From assembly GCF_012641365.1 (NCBI RefSeq), contig NZ_JABAIM010000004.1:186001-250000 (forward strand): a DNA stretch of 64,000 nucleotides, in the 5' to 3' direction. Shown here piece by piece: positions 46,189 through 55,672 of the stretch (positions are counted from its first letter, which is position 1; the number at the start of each line of letters is the position of its first letter). Both the position numbers and the translations under genes were made by a program. The notes under the pieces are model-generated. The model was not told the DNA's origin, searched no databases, and saw only the letters and a program-made list of their open reading frames with translations. Source of the DNA: Leeia aquatica (GTDB lineage: Bacteria; Pseudomonadota; Gammaproteobacteria; Burkholderiales; Leeiaceae).

Positions 46189-47592
46189 ATGTCCAACAAA
46201 CCCCGGGTATATCCCTATATCCCCAACTCGGTGCCAGAGGTCAAGGCCGCCATGCTGGCAGCGTGTAACGCGCGCTCGGTCGAGGATTTCTACGCCGAGA
46301 TTCCGGCAGCGCTGCGCATGATCCAGCCCATGCAACTGCCGGAGCCCATGTTGTCCGAAGTGCGGCTGAAGCAACATGTTGAGCGCATCATGGCACGCAA
46401 TACTGCTGCCAATGAAGTGGTCAGTTTTCTGGGGGGCGGCTGTTACCAGACCCACGTGCCGTCAATTTGTGACGAGATCAATGGCCGCAGCGAGTTTTTG
46501 ACCGCTTACGCCGGTGAGCCGTACGACGACCATGGCCGTTTCCAGGCCCTGTTTGAATACTGCTCGATGATGGGTGAGCTGCTGGATGCAGAAGTCGTCA
46601 GCGTGCCGACCTTTGATGGTTTTCAGGCTGCAGCGACGGTTTGCCGCATGGCGGGGCGCTACAGCGGCAAGCGCAAGGTGCTGCTGGCGGCCAGCGTCAA
46701 CCCGGACAAGCTCAGCCATATCGTAACCTATGGTCGTGCAGACCTCGATTTCGAGTACGTGGCGTTCAATAGCGATACTGGTCAGGTGGACCTCGACGAC
46801 CTGAGTGCCAGGCTGGACGATACGGTAGCCGGTTTTTACTTTGACACCCCCAATTACTTCGGGGTGATCGAGAATGGGCCTGCCATTAGCCAGCGGGTCA
46901 AAGCCAAGGGCGCGATGCTGCTGACCGGGGTCGATCCGTCCTCGCTCGGCGTGCTGACCCCGCCGATCCGCTTTGGTGCGGATCTGGTGTGCGGCGACAT
47001 TCAGCCGCTGGGCATGCACATGAGTTATGGCGGCGGCCACGGCGGCTTCATCAGCAGCCGGGACGAAGAAGCGCTGGTGCTGCAGTACCCGTCCCGCCTG
47101 TTCGGCATTGCCCCAACCGAGGTGCCGGGCGAGTACGGTTTTGGCGATGTCGCCTACCACCGCACTTCGTTCGACAAGCGCGAGAACGGTAATGAATTCG
47201 TCGGTACCGCTGCCGCACTATGGGGCATTACTGCCGGGGTCTATCTGGCGATGATGGGGCCGAAAGGCATGCAGGAGCTGGGCGAAGGCATGATGAAACG
47301 CCTGTGCTACCTCAAGCAGCGGCTGGCCAGCCTGCCGGGGGTGCGTCTGGCTCATGGCAGCAGCGCCCACTACCGCGAGTGCGTGGTGAACTTCAACCGC
47401 ACTGGCAAGACCGTTGCCGAGATCAACCAGGCGCTGCGTGCACGCGGCATCTTTGGGGGGCACGATCTCTCGGAGACCTTCCCGTCACTGGGGCAATCGG
47501 CCCTGTACGCCGTCAGTGACCTGCACAGCCAGGCCGACCTCGATGCCCTGGTGGATGCACTGGCGCAGATTCTGCAAGGACAGACCGCATGA
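46189..47592 (+). CDS. gcvPA: Glycine dehydrogenase (decarboxylating) subunit 1
   Basis: 467 aa from MSNKPRVYPYIPN with AGGA upstream. FLGGGCYQTHVP, TFDGFQAAATV, HMSYGGGHGGF and the C-terminal GGHDLSETFPSLGQSALYAVSD are P-protein alpha-subunit motifs. Most proteobacteria have one fused GcvP; the split form is more common in Gram-positives and archaea. It overlaps gcvPB by 4 bp. With subunit 2 it decarboxylates glycine using PLP. Confidence 0.9.
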   Translation: MSNKPRVYPYIPNSVPEVKAAMLAACNARSVEDFYAEIPAALRMIQPMQLPEPMLSEVRLKQHVERIMARNTAANEVVSFLGGGCYQTHVPSICDEINGRSEFLTAYAGEPYDDHGRFQALFEYCSMMGELLDAEVVSVPTFDGFQAAATVCRMAGRYSGKRKVLLAASVNPDKLSHIVTYGRADLDFEYVAFNSDTGQVDLDDLSARLDDTVAGFYFDTPNYFGVIENGPAISQRVKAKGAMLLTGVDPSSLGVLTPPIRFGADLVCGDIQPLGMHMSYGGGHGGFISSRDEEALVLQYPSRLFGIAPTEVPGEYGFGDVAYHRTSFDKRENGNEFVGTAAALWGITAGVYLAMMGPKGMQELGEGMMKRLCYLKQRLASLPGVRLAHGSSAHYRECVVNFNRTGKTVAEINQALRARGIFGGHDLSETFPSLGQSALYAVSDLHSQADLDALVDALAQILQGQTA

Positions 47593-49184
47593 GCATGCAA
47601 GACATTTCCCGATTCCGTTTCACCGATGGCAAGCCCAATCTGCGTCGTTACCATCAGGCGCGCTGGGACGAGCCGGTGATTTTTGAGCTGAGCCAAGCCG
47701 GTGAGCGTGGTGTGCTGGTACCCGAAGTGGAGGTGGCGATCGAAGCGGCCGGACACGATGTGCTGGCTACCCTGCCTGCCGGCATGCAGCGCAAGGATGC
47801 ACCTGCACTGCCCGAGTTGTCACAAAACCGGACGTTGCGCCACTACCTGCGGCTGTCGCAGGAAAACCTGGGGGCGGACTTCAACGTGGATGTAGGGCAG
47901 GGCACCTGCACCATGAAGTACAACCCGAAGATCAATGAGCAGCTGGCCCGTGCGCCCAAAATGAGCGAGCTGCATCCCTTGCAGCATGAAGACACGGTAC
48001 AGGGCATCCTGCAGGTGATGTACGCGATGGAAGGCGTGCTGAAAGAAGTCTCCGGCATGGACGCCATCAACCTGCAGCCCCGCTCCGGTTCACATGCCAT
48101 CTACGCCAATATGGCCATCATTCGCGCCTGGCATGAGTCGCGCGGTGAAGGTGCGCAGCGTGATGAAGTGATCACTACCATTTTCTCGCACCCGTCAGAT
48201 GCCGCCTGCGCCAAGCTGATGGGCTACAAGGTGATCACCCTCTACCCGGACGAGAACGGCTACCCGGACCTCGAAGCCATGCGGGCCGCAGTGTCGCCGC
48301 GTACCGCCGCGCTGATCATCACCAATCCGGAAGACACCGGCATCTTCAACCCGCGCATCCGCGAATGGGTGGATCTGGCACACAGTGTGGGCGCGCTCAC
48401 CTGCTACGACCAGGCCAATGCCAACGGACTGATGGGGATTGCCCGCGCGCGTGAGGCCGGGTTTGATTTGTGTCACTTCAATCTGCACAAGACCTTTGCC
48501 ACCCCGCACGCCTGCGGTGGTCCGGCGGTTGGTGCGATGTGTGTGACCGAAGCACTGGCCCCTTTCCTGCCCCGCCCACGGGTGGTACAGGACGGACAGC
48601 GCTACCGGCTGGACATGGGCGATGACCGCTCCATCGGCAAGGTATCGGCCTTCCTGGGCACCGCCAGCATCGTATTGCGTGCCTACGCCTGGGTGATGAA
48701 TCTGGGTGCCGACGGCCTGCGTGAAGTCTCGGAAATCGCGGTACTCAACAACAACTACATGATGGCCGAGCTGCTGAAGATTCGTGGCCTGACCGCACCG
48801 TATGCCGAAGGCCACCGCCGTATCGAGCAGGTGCGTTACAGCTGGGCAGGTCTGGCGGCAGACACCGGTATTCATTCGGACGAGATCGGTATCCGTGCGG
48901 CCGACTTTGGCACCCACTACTGGACCAGCCATCATCCCTATGTGGTACCGGAGCCCGCCACTATTGAGCCGACCGAAGCCTACTCACGGGCGGATCTGGA
49001 CGAGTTTGTCGGCATCATGCGGCATATCGCCGATGAAGCACGGCAAGACCCGGCCAAGGTCAAAGGTGCGCCCTACAACTGTCCGATCCACAAGGTGCAG
49101 GGCGATTACCTGGACGACCCGGCGCGCTGGGCGATTACCTGGCGGGCGTGGCAGCGCAAGCTGCGGGAGCACGGCGCGGCATGA
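47589..49184 (+). CDS. gcvPB: Glycine dehydrogenase (decarboxylating) subunit 2
   Basis: 531 aa. Carries the PLP-binding Lys in HFNLHKTFATPHACGGPAVGA. GTCTMKYNPKINE, LQPRSGSHAIYANM and TNPEDTGIFNPRI are also conserved. The C-terminal SRADLDEFVGIM and CPIHKVQGDYLDDP fit subunit 2, which normally works with GcvPA, lipoyl-GcvH, GcvT and Lpd; none of these is in the window. Its stop overlaps the next start (ATGA). Confidence 0.92.
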   Translation: MSMQDISRFRFTDGKPNLRRYHQARWDEPVIFELSQAGERGVLVPEVEVAIEAAGHDVLATLPAGMQRKDAPALPELSQNRTLRHYLRLSQENLGADFNVDVGQGTCTMKYNPKINEQLARAPKMSELHPLQHEDTVQGILQVMYAMEGVLKEVSGMDAINLQPRSGSHAIYANMAIIRAWHESRGEGAQRDEVITTIFSHPSDAACAKLMGYKVITLYPDENGYPDLEAMRAAVSPRTAALIITNPEDTGIFNPRIREWVDLAHSVGALTCYDQANANGLMGIARAREAGFDLCHFNLHKTFATPHACGGPAVGAMCVTEALAPFLPRPRVVQDGQRYRLDMGDDRSIGKVSAFLGTASIVLRAYAWVMNLGADGLREVSEIAVLNNNYMMAELLKIRGLTAPYAEGHRRIEQVRYSWAGLAADTGIHSDEIGIRAADFGTHYWTSHHPYVVPEPATIEPTEAYSRADLDEFVGIMRHIADEARQDPAKVKGAPYNCPIHKVQGDYLDDPARWAITWRAWQRKLREHGAA

Positions 49185-50335
49185 GTGATCGCTGGCGGAT
49201 TGGCCTCTTGGTCAATCCCTACGCCGGGCTGGGTGGGCCACTGGCGCTGAAAGGCAGTGACGGCTGCGCGGTGCAGGCCTTGCAGGCCGGGGCGGTGCCG
49301 CAGGCTGCCGTGCGGGCGACACAGGCCATACTCGCGCTGCAGCCGTGGTGGCCGCAGATCGACTGGCTGACCGGCAGTGGCCCGCTGGGCGAGGCAGTGC
49401 TGGCCGCGCTGGGCTTGCCAGCCCAGTGCTGCCACCATGCGCAGCCCGCCGGAGGGCTGCAAAGTCAGGCCGAGGACAGTCGGCAACTGGCGGCCCGGCT
49501 GGCTGCCCAGTCGCCCGACCTGCTGCTGTTCGCCGGCGGCGACGGTACCGCACGCGACGTACTGAGCGGTGCAGGGGTACAGCAAGCCGTGCTGGGCATT
49601 CCCGCCGGGGTGAAGATGCAGTCGGCGGTGTTCGGTCATACCCCGCAGGCCAGCGGCCTGCTGGCCGCGCGCTTTCTGTCGGGCAGCAGACGGATCACGG
49701 CACAGCAGGAGGTGATGGACCTGGACGAAGCCGCCTTGCGGCAAGGCCGGGTGCAGGCGGCGCTGTTTGGCTATATGGCAACGCCGGTGGACCCGCGCTA
49801 CCTGCAAGCGGGCAAGTCGCGCGCGCCGGAGGGCGATCGGGTACAGACCGAGGCCATCGCGACGCGGGTACAGGAACAGCTGAGCCCCGGTGTGGCCCAC
49901 CTGCTTGGGCCGGGCTCGACCACATATGCGGTCAAGCGCCTGCTGGGCGGCGGCAGCTTGCTGGGCGTGGATGTCTGGCAGGATGGTCACTGGCGGGTAC
50001 AGGATGCGACCGAAGCGCAACTGTGGCAGCAGGTACAGCAGGGGCCGTGCCAGGCCTGGGTTAGCTGCATTGGCGGGCAGGGCCATGTGTTTGGCCGGGG
50101 CAACCAGCAGTTTTCACCACGGATATTGCAGCGGCTGGGGCCAGTGGCGGTGACGGTATTGGCCACGCCGGGCAAGCTGCAGTCGCTGGGCGGGCGACCC
50201 CTGCTGATCGACAGTGGCGACCCGTTGCTGGACGCCGCCTTTGCCGGCATGGCGCGGGTGTGGACCGGCTACCGGGATGAAGTACGTTACCGCTTGCGCG
50301 GCGAGCCGCCGCCAGCGGATGATGCAGCACAATAA
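49181..50335 (+). CDS. ATP-NAD kinase-like protein (AcoX family)
   Basis: 384 aa from MSDRWRIGLLVNPYAGLGGP. GGDGTARDV (~125) is the NAD-kinase/diacylglycerol-kinase phosphate loop. Length and N-terminal VNPYAGLGG suggest the AcoX-like branch of NAD kinases, found in acetoin and related catabolic operons with unproven function. It overlaps gcvPB by 4 bp, so it is made with the glycine dehydrogenase. It might phosphorylate NAD for the downstream SDR (inference). Confidence 0.82.
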   Translation: MSDRWRIGLLVNPYAGLGGPLALKGSDGCAVQALQAGAVPQAAVRATQAILALQPWWPQIDWLTGSGPLGEAVLAALGLPAQCCHHAQPAGGLQSQAEDSRQLAARLAAQSPDLLLFAGGDGTARDVLSGAGVQQAVLGIPAGVKMQSAVFGHTPQASGLLAARFLSGSRRITAQQEVMDLDEAALRQGRVQAALFGYMATPVDPRYLQAGKSRAPEGDRVQTEAIATRVQEQLSPGVAHLLGPGSTTYAVKRLLGGGSLLGVDVWQDGHWRVQDATEAQLWQQVQQGPCQAWVSCIGGQGHVFGRGNQQFSPRILQRLGPVAVTVLATPGKLQSLGGRPLLIDSGDPLLDAAFAGMARVWTGYRDEVRYRLRGEPPPADDAAQ

Positions 50336-50374
50336 CAGGCGGCAGTGACCGCCATCACATGACAAGGACAGGGC

Positions 50375-51160
50375 ATGAGCAGCGTAAAACAGGGTGAACT
50401 GCAGGGCAAGGTGGCACTGGTGACCGGGGGGGCTTCCGGTATCGGCCAGGCCACCGCGCAGTTGTTTGCCGAAGAAGGGGCCCGAGTGGCGGTGTGTGAC
50501 ATCAATCTGGACCGGGCCGAGATGGTGGCGAGCGAGATTCGCGCCGCCGGGGGGGAGGCTTATGCCGTGCAGGCCGATGTCAGCCGGGCAGCAGACTGTG
50601 AAGCGGCCATACAATCGGTGATCGGGCGCTGGGGGCGGCTGGATGTGCTGTTCAACAATGCGGGCATCACCCGTCGTACCAGCGTGGTGGACACCACGGA
50701 AGCCGAGTGGGACGCGGTGATGGCGGTCAACCTGAAATCAGTGTTCCTGATGAGCAAGTATGCCGTGCCGGTGATGGCTGGCCAGGGCGGGGGCAGCATC
50801 ATCAATACCGGTTCCGGCTGGGGGCTGGTGGGTGGCAAGGATGCGGCACCGTATTGCGCCTCGAAAGGCGCAGTGGTCAACCTGACACGGGCGATGGCGG
50901 TCGACCACGGCCCGCAGCAGGTACGCGTCAATACCGTGTGTCCCGGTGACACCGATACCGCCATGTTGCGTAATGAAGCGCACCAGCTGGGGCTGGCGGA
51001 TGATGCGCTGGTGGCGGCAGGCGACCAGCGCCCGCTGCAGCGGGTGGGTAGCCCGCGCGAGATCGCGCAGGCGGTGCTGTTCCTTGCCAGTGACCGTTCT
51101 TCCTTCGTCACCGGTGCCGCCTTTGTGGTGGATGGCGGCGGTCTGGCCGGGTCGATGTAA
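50375..51160 (+). CDS. Short-chain dehydrogenase/reductase
   Basis: 261 aa. TGGASGIG cofactor loop, CDIN (Asp at the end of beta-2, favouring NAD over NADP), NNAG, catalytic Ser in NTGSGWGL and YCASK. C-terminal DGGGLAGSM. Resembles 3-oxoacyl-ACP/glucose-dehydrogenase-like SDRs; substrate unknown. Last gene of the gcvPA operon, 39 bp after the AcoX-like gene, and followed by a hairpin. Confidence 0.88.
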   Translation: MSSVKQGELQGKVALVTGGASGIGQATAQLFAEEGARVAVCDINLDRAEMVASEIRAAGGEAYAVQADVSRAADCEAAIQSVIGRWGRLDVLFNNAGITRRTSVVDTTEAEWDAVMAVNLKSVFLMSKYAVPVMAGQGGGSIINTGSGWGLVGGKDAAPYCASKGAVVNLTRAMAVDHGPQQVRVNTVCPGDTDTAMLRNEAHQLGLADDALVAAGDQRPLQRVGSPREIAQAVLFLASDRSSFVTGAAFVVDGGGLAGSM

Positions 51161-51165
51161 ACCGG

Positions 51166-51191
51166 CAGGCGGCCCCCACTAGGGCCGCCTG
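51166..51191. terminator. Bidirectional hairpin between convergent operons
   Basis: CAGGCGGCCC (51166-51175) and GGGCCGCCTG (51182-51191), a 10-bp stem with a 6-nt loop, between the SDR stop and the minus-strand dehydrogenase stop. The T content after the stem is low. Confidence 0.6.
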
Positions 51192-51194
51192 GCT

Positions 51195-52316
51195 TTACAG
51201 GCTGACCCAGCGGCTGTCTTCCGCGCTGGAGCGCAGGCAGGCCTCGATGAACAGCTGATCGTGCAGCGCCTCGTCCACCGTCGGCAGCACCGGGCAGGGC
51301 GTGCCGTGCTGGATCAACTCAGCGGCGTCGCGGTATAGCGCGGCAAACGCCTCCAGATACCCTTCCGGGTGGCCGGATGGCACGCGGGACAGCCGCCGGA
51401 CGTCATCACCGCAGCCGGGGCCTCCCCGGCTGAGCGTCTGGCCCGGTTGGCCGAGCGGGAACCACTGCAGCAGATTGGCCTGTTCGTGCACCCATTCCAG
51501 CGCCGCGTGTTCACCGACCACCTGTACCCGCAAACTGTTTTCCCGGCCCACCGCCACCTGGCTGGCGACAATTAGCCCGCGTGCGCCATTGGCATAGCGG
51601 CAGTTCACCTGTGCGTGGTCGTCCAGCCGACGGCCCGGCACCAGCCGCGCCAGATCGGCAGACAGGCGGCTCGGGCGCTGGCCAGTCACAAAGTGGCTGA
51701 GGTTGTAGGCGTGCACGCCGATGTCACCCAGCGCGCCCACGGCACCGGCCTGTGCAGGATCGGTGCGCCAGCTGGCCTGCTTTTGCCCCTGCTGCTCCAG
51801 CGGGGTGGCCAGCCAGTCCTGGGTATAGCTGACATGCACCAGCCGCAGCGCGCCCAGATCGCCGCGCAGGATACGCTCGCGCATCTCGCGCAGCATCGGG
51901 TAGCCGGTATAGGTGTAGGTGACGATCAGCTGGCGCTGTTGCGCCTGGCTGAGGGCCTGCAGCTCGCGCGCTTCCGCACTGGTGACGGTGAGCGGCTTGT
52001 CACAGATCACGTGCAGGCCCGCCTGCAGGCAATCCCGTACTGCGGCGAAGTGCAGGTGATTGGGAGTGACGATCACCACGGCTTCAATACCGTCTGCCCG
52101 ACCCCGCTCGCCCTGCAGCATGGCCTGGTGACTGTCGTAACAGCGCTCAGGTGCCAGACCCAGTTCCAGCCCGCTCTGTCGGGCCCGTTCCGGCTGACTG
52201 GACAGCGCCCCGGCCAGCAGATCAAAACGATTGTCAAAACGCATGGCCAGACGATGCACCGCGCCGATGAAGGCGCCCTGCCCGCCACCGATCATGCCGG
52301 TACGGATTCGGTTCAT
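51195..52316 (-). CDS. Gfo/Idh/MocA-family oxidoreductase (ThuB-like)
   Basis: 373 aa, GGAG before ATG 52316. Rossmann start [18 protein letters not shown]-site motif CDKPLT at 106-108, and the substrate-side [14 protein letters not shown] sugar dehydrogenase of the family that makes 3-keto sugars in several pathways. It is divergent from the large glycoside operon across 258 bp and shares its control region, so it is probably part of the same pathway. Confidence 0.88.
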   Translation of the reverse strand: MNRIRTGMIGGGQGAFIGAVHRLAMRFDNRFDLLAGALSSQPERARQSGLELGLAPERCYDSHQAMLQGERGRADGIEAVVIVTPNHLHFAAVRDCLQAGLHVICDKPLTVTSAEARELQALSQAQQRQLIVTYTYTGYPMLREMRERILRGDLGALRLVHVSYTQDWLATPLEQQGQKQASWRTDPAQAGAVGALGDIGVHAYNLSHFVTGQRPSRLSADLARLVPGRRLDDHAQVNCRYANGARGLIVASQVAVGRENSLRVQVVGEHAALEWVHEQANLLQWFPLGQPGQTLSRGGPGCGDDVRRLSRVPSGHPEGYLEAFAALYRDAAELIQHGTPCPVLPTVDEALHDQLFIEACLRSSAEDSRWVSL

Positions 52317-52412
52317 GGAGTCTCCTCAGTGTTATTGCGCTGCAAGCGCCTTGGTTACAGGCTTTCGTTACATCGCATGTTGCGATGCAATGACGAAAAT
52401 CCGGTGTGATGC

Positions 52413-52442
52413 TTGACAACACTGTAACGCAAAAAATATTCT
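52413..52442 (+). promoter_or_regulatory. Promoter of the glycoside-utilisation operon
   Basis: Exact TTGACA (52413-52418), 18-bp spacer, TATTCT (52437-52442). It starts a leader of ~125 nt before the ATG at 52575. Confidence 0.6.
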
Positions 52443-52453
52443 GTATCCAGAAT

Positions 52454-52468
52454 TTGAAAACGTTTCAA
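52454..52468 (+). promoter_or_regulatory. LacI-type operator
   Basis: TTGAAAACGTTTCAA: half-sites TTGAAA and TTTCAA around ACG, with core AAACGTTT. A central CG palindrome like this is typical of LacI-family operators. It falls at about +5 to +19 from the expected transcription start, fit for repression by the LacI-type protein encoded at 63553. Confidence 0.6.
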
Positions 52469-52574
52469 TTTTGAGTTGTCGTGCAGGTGGACTCAAGAAA
52501 CGACAGGCAGTGATCGTACCGGTGTGGACATGCTGCCACACGGTGATCGGGACAGGACGTCGGGGGAAGGGCAT

Positions 52575-54596
52575 ATGTTGCAATGGGGTGTACTGGGCGC
52601 GGGTAATATTTCCGGCGCATTTGTAGCGGGTCTGGCGCAAGCACCGTCGGGACGACTGGCGGCGGTCGCCAGCCGCGAGCTCGCCAAGGCGCAAGTACTG
52701 GCCGCGCAGGGCGATGGTGAGGTACGCAGTTATGCACGCTATGAAGACCTGCTGGCCGACCCGGCGATTGACGCCGTCTACATCGGCCTGCCGCATACCG
52801 AGCATTTGCGCTGGACGGTGGCGGCGCTGCGGGCAGGCAAGCATGTGCTGTGTGAAAAGCCGCTGGCACTGAACCACGCTGAAGCCATGCTGGCGTTCAC
52901 CGAGGCCGAGCGCGCAGGCAAGCTGCTGATGGAAGCCTTCATGTACCGCTGCCTGCCGCAAACGGCCAAACTGGTGGAATTGCTGCAGCAAGGCATCATT
53001 GGCCGGGTACGGCATATCCAGGCCTCGTTCAGCTTTGCCTCCAGCCCGCGTGCTGGCTCGCGGCTGTGGGAGCCGTCGCTGGCGGGTGGCGGCATCATGG
53101 ATGTGGGTTGTTATCCGGTGTCGATGGCGCGACTGGTGGCCGGGGTGGCGCAAGGGCAGCCGTTTGCGCAGCCGGTCAGCCTGCAGGCCCAGGGCCGCAT
53201 TGGTGAAACCGGCGTCGACGAGTGGGCGGTCGCCACCCTGCTGTTCCCCGGCGATATTGTGGCGCAGATTGCCACCGGCATCTGTGTCGAGCAGGAAGAA
53301 TCGCTGCGCATCGGCGGCAGTACCGGTGCACTGGTGGTGCCGAAGCCATGGTATGGCGCGGGCAGCGAGGGTGGACAGAGCGAGATCCTGCTGGTGCGGG
53401 ACGAGGCGGTGGTGGAGCGCATTGTGGTGGACGCCCCATACGGCCTGTATGCCCATGAAATCGAAACGTTTGCAGCGGCCGTGCAGCAAGGGGCGGTGGC
53501 GCATCCGGCCATGAGCGCGGCGGACAGTCTGGGCAATCTGGCGGTGCTCGACCAGTGGCGGCGTGCGCTGGGGCTGGTGTTCCCGCGTGAAACGGCGGTG
53601 GGGCTGGCGGGCCGCAACAATCTGGCGGGTCTGCCGATTACTCGCCGTGCCGACAGTGTCATGCAGTATGGCAAGGTACCGGGGCTGGACAAGCCGGTGT
53701 CGCGGCTGGTGATGGGGGTAGACAATCAGGAAAGCCTGCCGCACGCCGCCGCCATGTTCGATGATTATCTGGAGCGCGGCGGCAATACCTTCGACACCGC
53801 CTGGGTGTACGACTTTGACGGCGGCCACAGCGAAGCGGTATGGGGTGACTGGCTGCGTGCACGCGGCGGGCGCGACGATCTGGTGCTGATCTCCAAGGGG
53901 GCGCACACGCCCAACTGCACGCCGGAAGCCATGCAGCGCGAGTTTGCCGAGAGTCTGGAGCGCCTGAGCACCGACCACGCCGACATCTACATCCTGCACC
54001 GTGACAACCTGCAGGTGCCGGTGGGTGAGTTTGTCGATGTGCTGAACCAGCACGTCCGCGCGGGCAAGTTCAAGGTGTTTGGTGGCTCCAACTGGTCGCT
54101 CGAGCGGGTAGCGGAAGCCAATGCCTACGCCGCCAAACATGGTCTGCAAGGCTTCTCGGTGCTGAGCAACCAGCTGAGCCTGGCGCGTTTGCTGTCTCCC
54201 ATCTGGGCCGGTTGTGTATCCGCAGGTGATCTGGATTCCCGCCGCTGGCTGACCGAGCAGCAACTGGCACTGTTCGCCTGGTCCAGCCAGGCGCGCGGTT
54301 TCTTTACCGACCGTGCCGCGCCGGACCGGCTGGACGACGCCGAGCTGGTACGCTGCTGGTACAGTCCGGAAAATTTCCAGCGCCGTGAACGCGCGCAGCA
54401 GCTGGCGCGTGAAAAGGGTGTCGACCCGATCAATGTGGCGCTGGCCTGGGTGCTGGCGCAGCCTTTCCCCTGCTTCAGCCTGATCGGCCCGCGCACGCTG
54501 GCGGAAACCGCCAGCTCCTTCCGTGCGCTGGAGGTGACGCTGAGTGCCGAAGAGCTGGCCTGGCTGGACCTGGCTGATCCAGGAGCATCGGCATGA
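52575..54596 (+). CDS. Fused Gfo/Idh/MocA dehydrogenase - aldo/keto reductase
   Basis: 673 aa from ATG 52575 (GGGGAAGG upstream). Residues 1-~345: Gfo/Idh/MocA (GVLGAGNIS, CEKPLA at 93-98, GGGIMDVGCYPVSM). Residues ~362-673: aldo/keto reductase with a full catalytic tetrad candidate, Asp407, Tyr412, Lys441 and His475. The two halves could oxidise and reduce the same sugar with shared NAD(P). First gene of the operon; its stop overlaps the next start by 4 bp. Confidence 0.88.
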   Translation: MLQWGVLGAGNISGAFVAGLAQAPSGRLAAVASRELAKAQVLAAQGDGEVRSYARYEDLLADPAIDAVYIGLPHTEHLRWTVAALRAGKHVLCEKPLALNHAEAMLAFTEAERAGKLLMEAFMYRCLPQTAKLVELLQQGIIGRVRHIQASFSFASSPRAGSRLWEPSLAGGGIMDVGCYPVSMARLVAGVAQGQPFAQPVSLQAQGRIGETGVDEWAVATLLFPGDIVAQIATGICVEQEESLRIGGSTGALVVPKPWYGAGSEGGQSEILLVRDEAVVERIVVDAPYGLYAHEIETFAAAVQQGAVAHPAMSAADSLGNLAVLDQWRRALGLVFPRETAVGLAGRNNLAGLPITRRADSVMQYGKVPGLDKPVSRLVMGVDNQESLPHAAAMFDDYLERGGNTFDTAWVYDFDGGHSEAVWGDWLRARGGRDDLVLISKGAHTPNCTPEAMQREFAESLERLSTDHADIYILHRDNLQVPVGEFVDVLNQHVRAGKFKVFGGSNWSLERVAEANAYAAKHGLQGFSVLSNQLSLARLLSPIWAGCVSAGDLDSRRWLTEQQLALFAWSSQARGFFTDRAAPDRLDDAELVRCWYSPENFQRRERAQQLAREKGVDPINVALAWVLAQPFPCFSLIGPRTLAETASSFRALEVTLSAEELAWLDLADPGASA

Positions 54597-55672
54597 CTCG
54601 CGTTGCCCTGATCGGTGCCGGTGACATCTGCCCGGCCTATGTGAATGGCCTGCGCCGTTTCCCGGCGCTGAAGCTGGTCGGGCTGGCGGATGCCCGACAT
54701 GAGGCTGCCGTGGCCCGGGGCCGTGAACTGGATGTGCCGGTATTCACGCTCGACGCCCTGCTGGCCAGCGATGCCGACATCATCATCAACCTGACACCAC
54801 CGCAAGCCCACTTCGAGGTCTGCCAGCGCATTCTGGCGGCAGGCAAGCATGTGTATACCGAAAAGCCACTGGCCGCCACCTTCGGTCAGGGCCAGCAACT
54901 GCTGGCAGACGCTCAGCAGCGTGGCCTGCGGGTCGGCTGCGCCCCGGATACCTTTCTGGGGGCTGCCGGGCAGACCGCTCGCCGCTTTGTCGACCAGGGC
55001 GGCATTGGCGCGGTGGTGGCCGGGCAGGCCATCATGATGGAGCGCGGCCCGGACGACTGGCACCCCAACCCCGGCTTTTTCTACGCCGCCGGTGCCGGCC
55101 CGTTGCTGGATATGGGCGTGTACTACCTTACCCAGCTGGTGCAGTTGCTGGGGCCGATCGAGCAGGTGCAAGGGTTGGCGCATAGCAGCTGGTCGCCCCG
55201 CATTGTGCCGCGTGGTGAACGGAAAGGGGCCACCATCGAGGTGGATACCCCGACCCACGTCACCGGCGGGCTGCGCTTTGCCAATGGCGCCTTTGTCAAC
55301 CTGACCACCAGTTTTGACGTGTGGAAGCACGCCAGTACGCCGATCGAACTGTACGGCGCAGACGGCACCTTGCTGCTGCCGGACCCGAACAATTTTGGTG
55401 GCGAGCTGCGCTACAGCCAGCAGGATGGCGACTGGCAGGGCTTGCCGCTGAGCCAGCCGTTTGACAGCAATCTGCGCGGGCTGGGTGTCGCCGAGATGGC
55501 GGACGCCATCCGCGAAGGCCGTCCGCACCGGGCCAGCGGCGAGATGGCGCTGCACGTGCTGGAAGTCATGGAAACCCTGCTGCAGTCGGCAGCGCAGCAG
55601 CGCCCCTTGCCGGTACTCACCCGCTGTGAGCGGCCTGCCCCGCTGGATACGCTGCCGGGAGGCTTCGCATGA
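54593..55672 (+). CDS. Gfo/Idh/MocA-family oxidoreductase
   Basis: 359 aa. ALIGAGDICPAYVNG at the N-terminus, TEKPLA at 89-94, GPLLDMGVYYLTQLV in the substrate domain. Third dehydrogenase module of the locus and distinct in sequence from the other two. ATGA overlaps on both sides show tight coupling to the fused enzyme and to the first TIM-barrel gene. Substrate unknown; sugar or sugar acid likely. Confidence 0.88.
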   Translation: MTRVALIGAGDICPAYVNGLRRFPALKLVGLADARHEAAVARGRELDVPVFTLDALLASDADIIINLTPPQAHFEVCQRILAAGKHVYTEKPLAATFGQGQQLLADAQQRGLRVGCAPDTFLGAAGQTARRFVDQGGIGAVVAGQAIMMERGPDDWHPNPGFFYAAGAGPLLDMGVYYLTQLVQLLGPIEQVQGLAHSSWSPRIVPRGERKGATIEVDTPTHVTGGLRFANGAFVNLTTSFDVWKHASTPIELYGADGTLLLPDPNNFGGELRYSQQDGDWQGLPLSQPFDSNLRGLGVAEMADAIREGRPHRASGEMALHVLEVMETLLQSAAQQRPLPVLTRCERPAPLDTLPGGFA

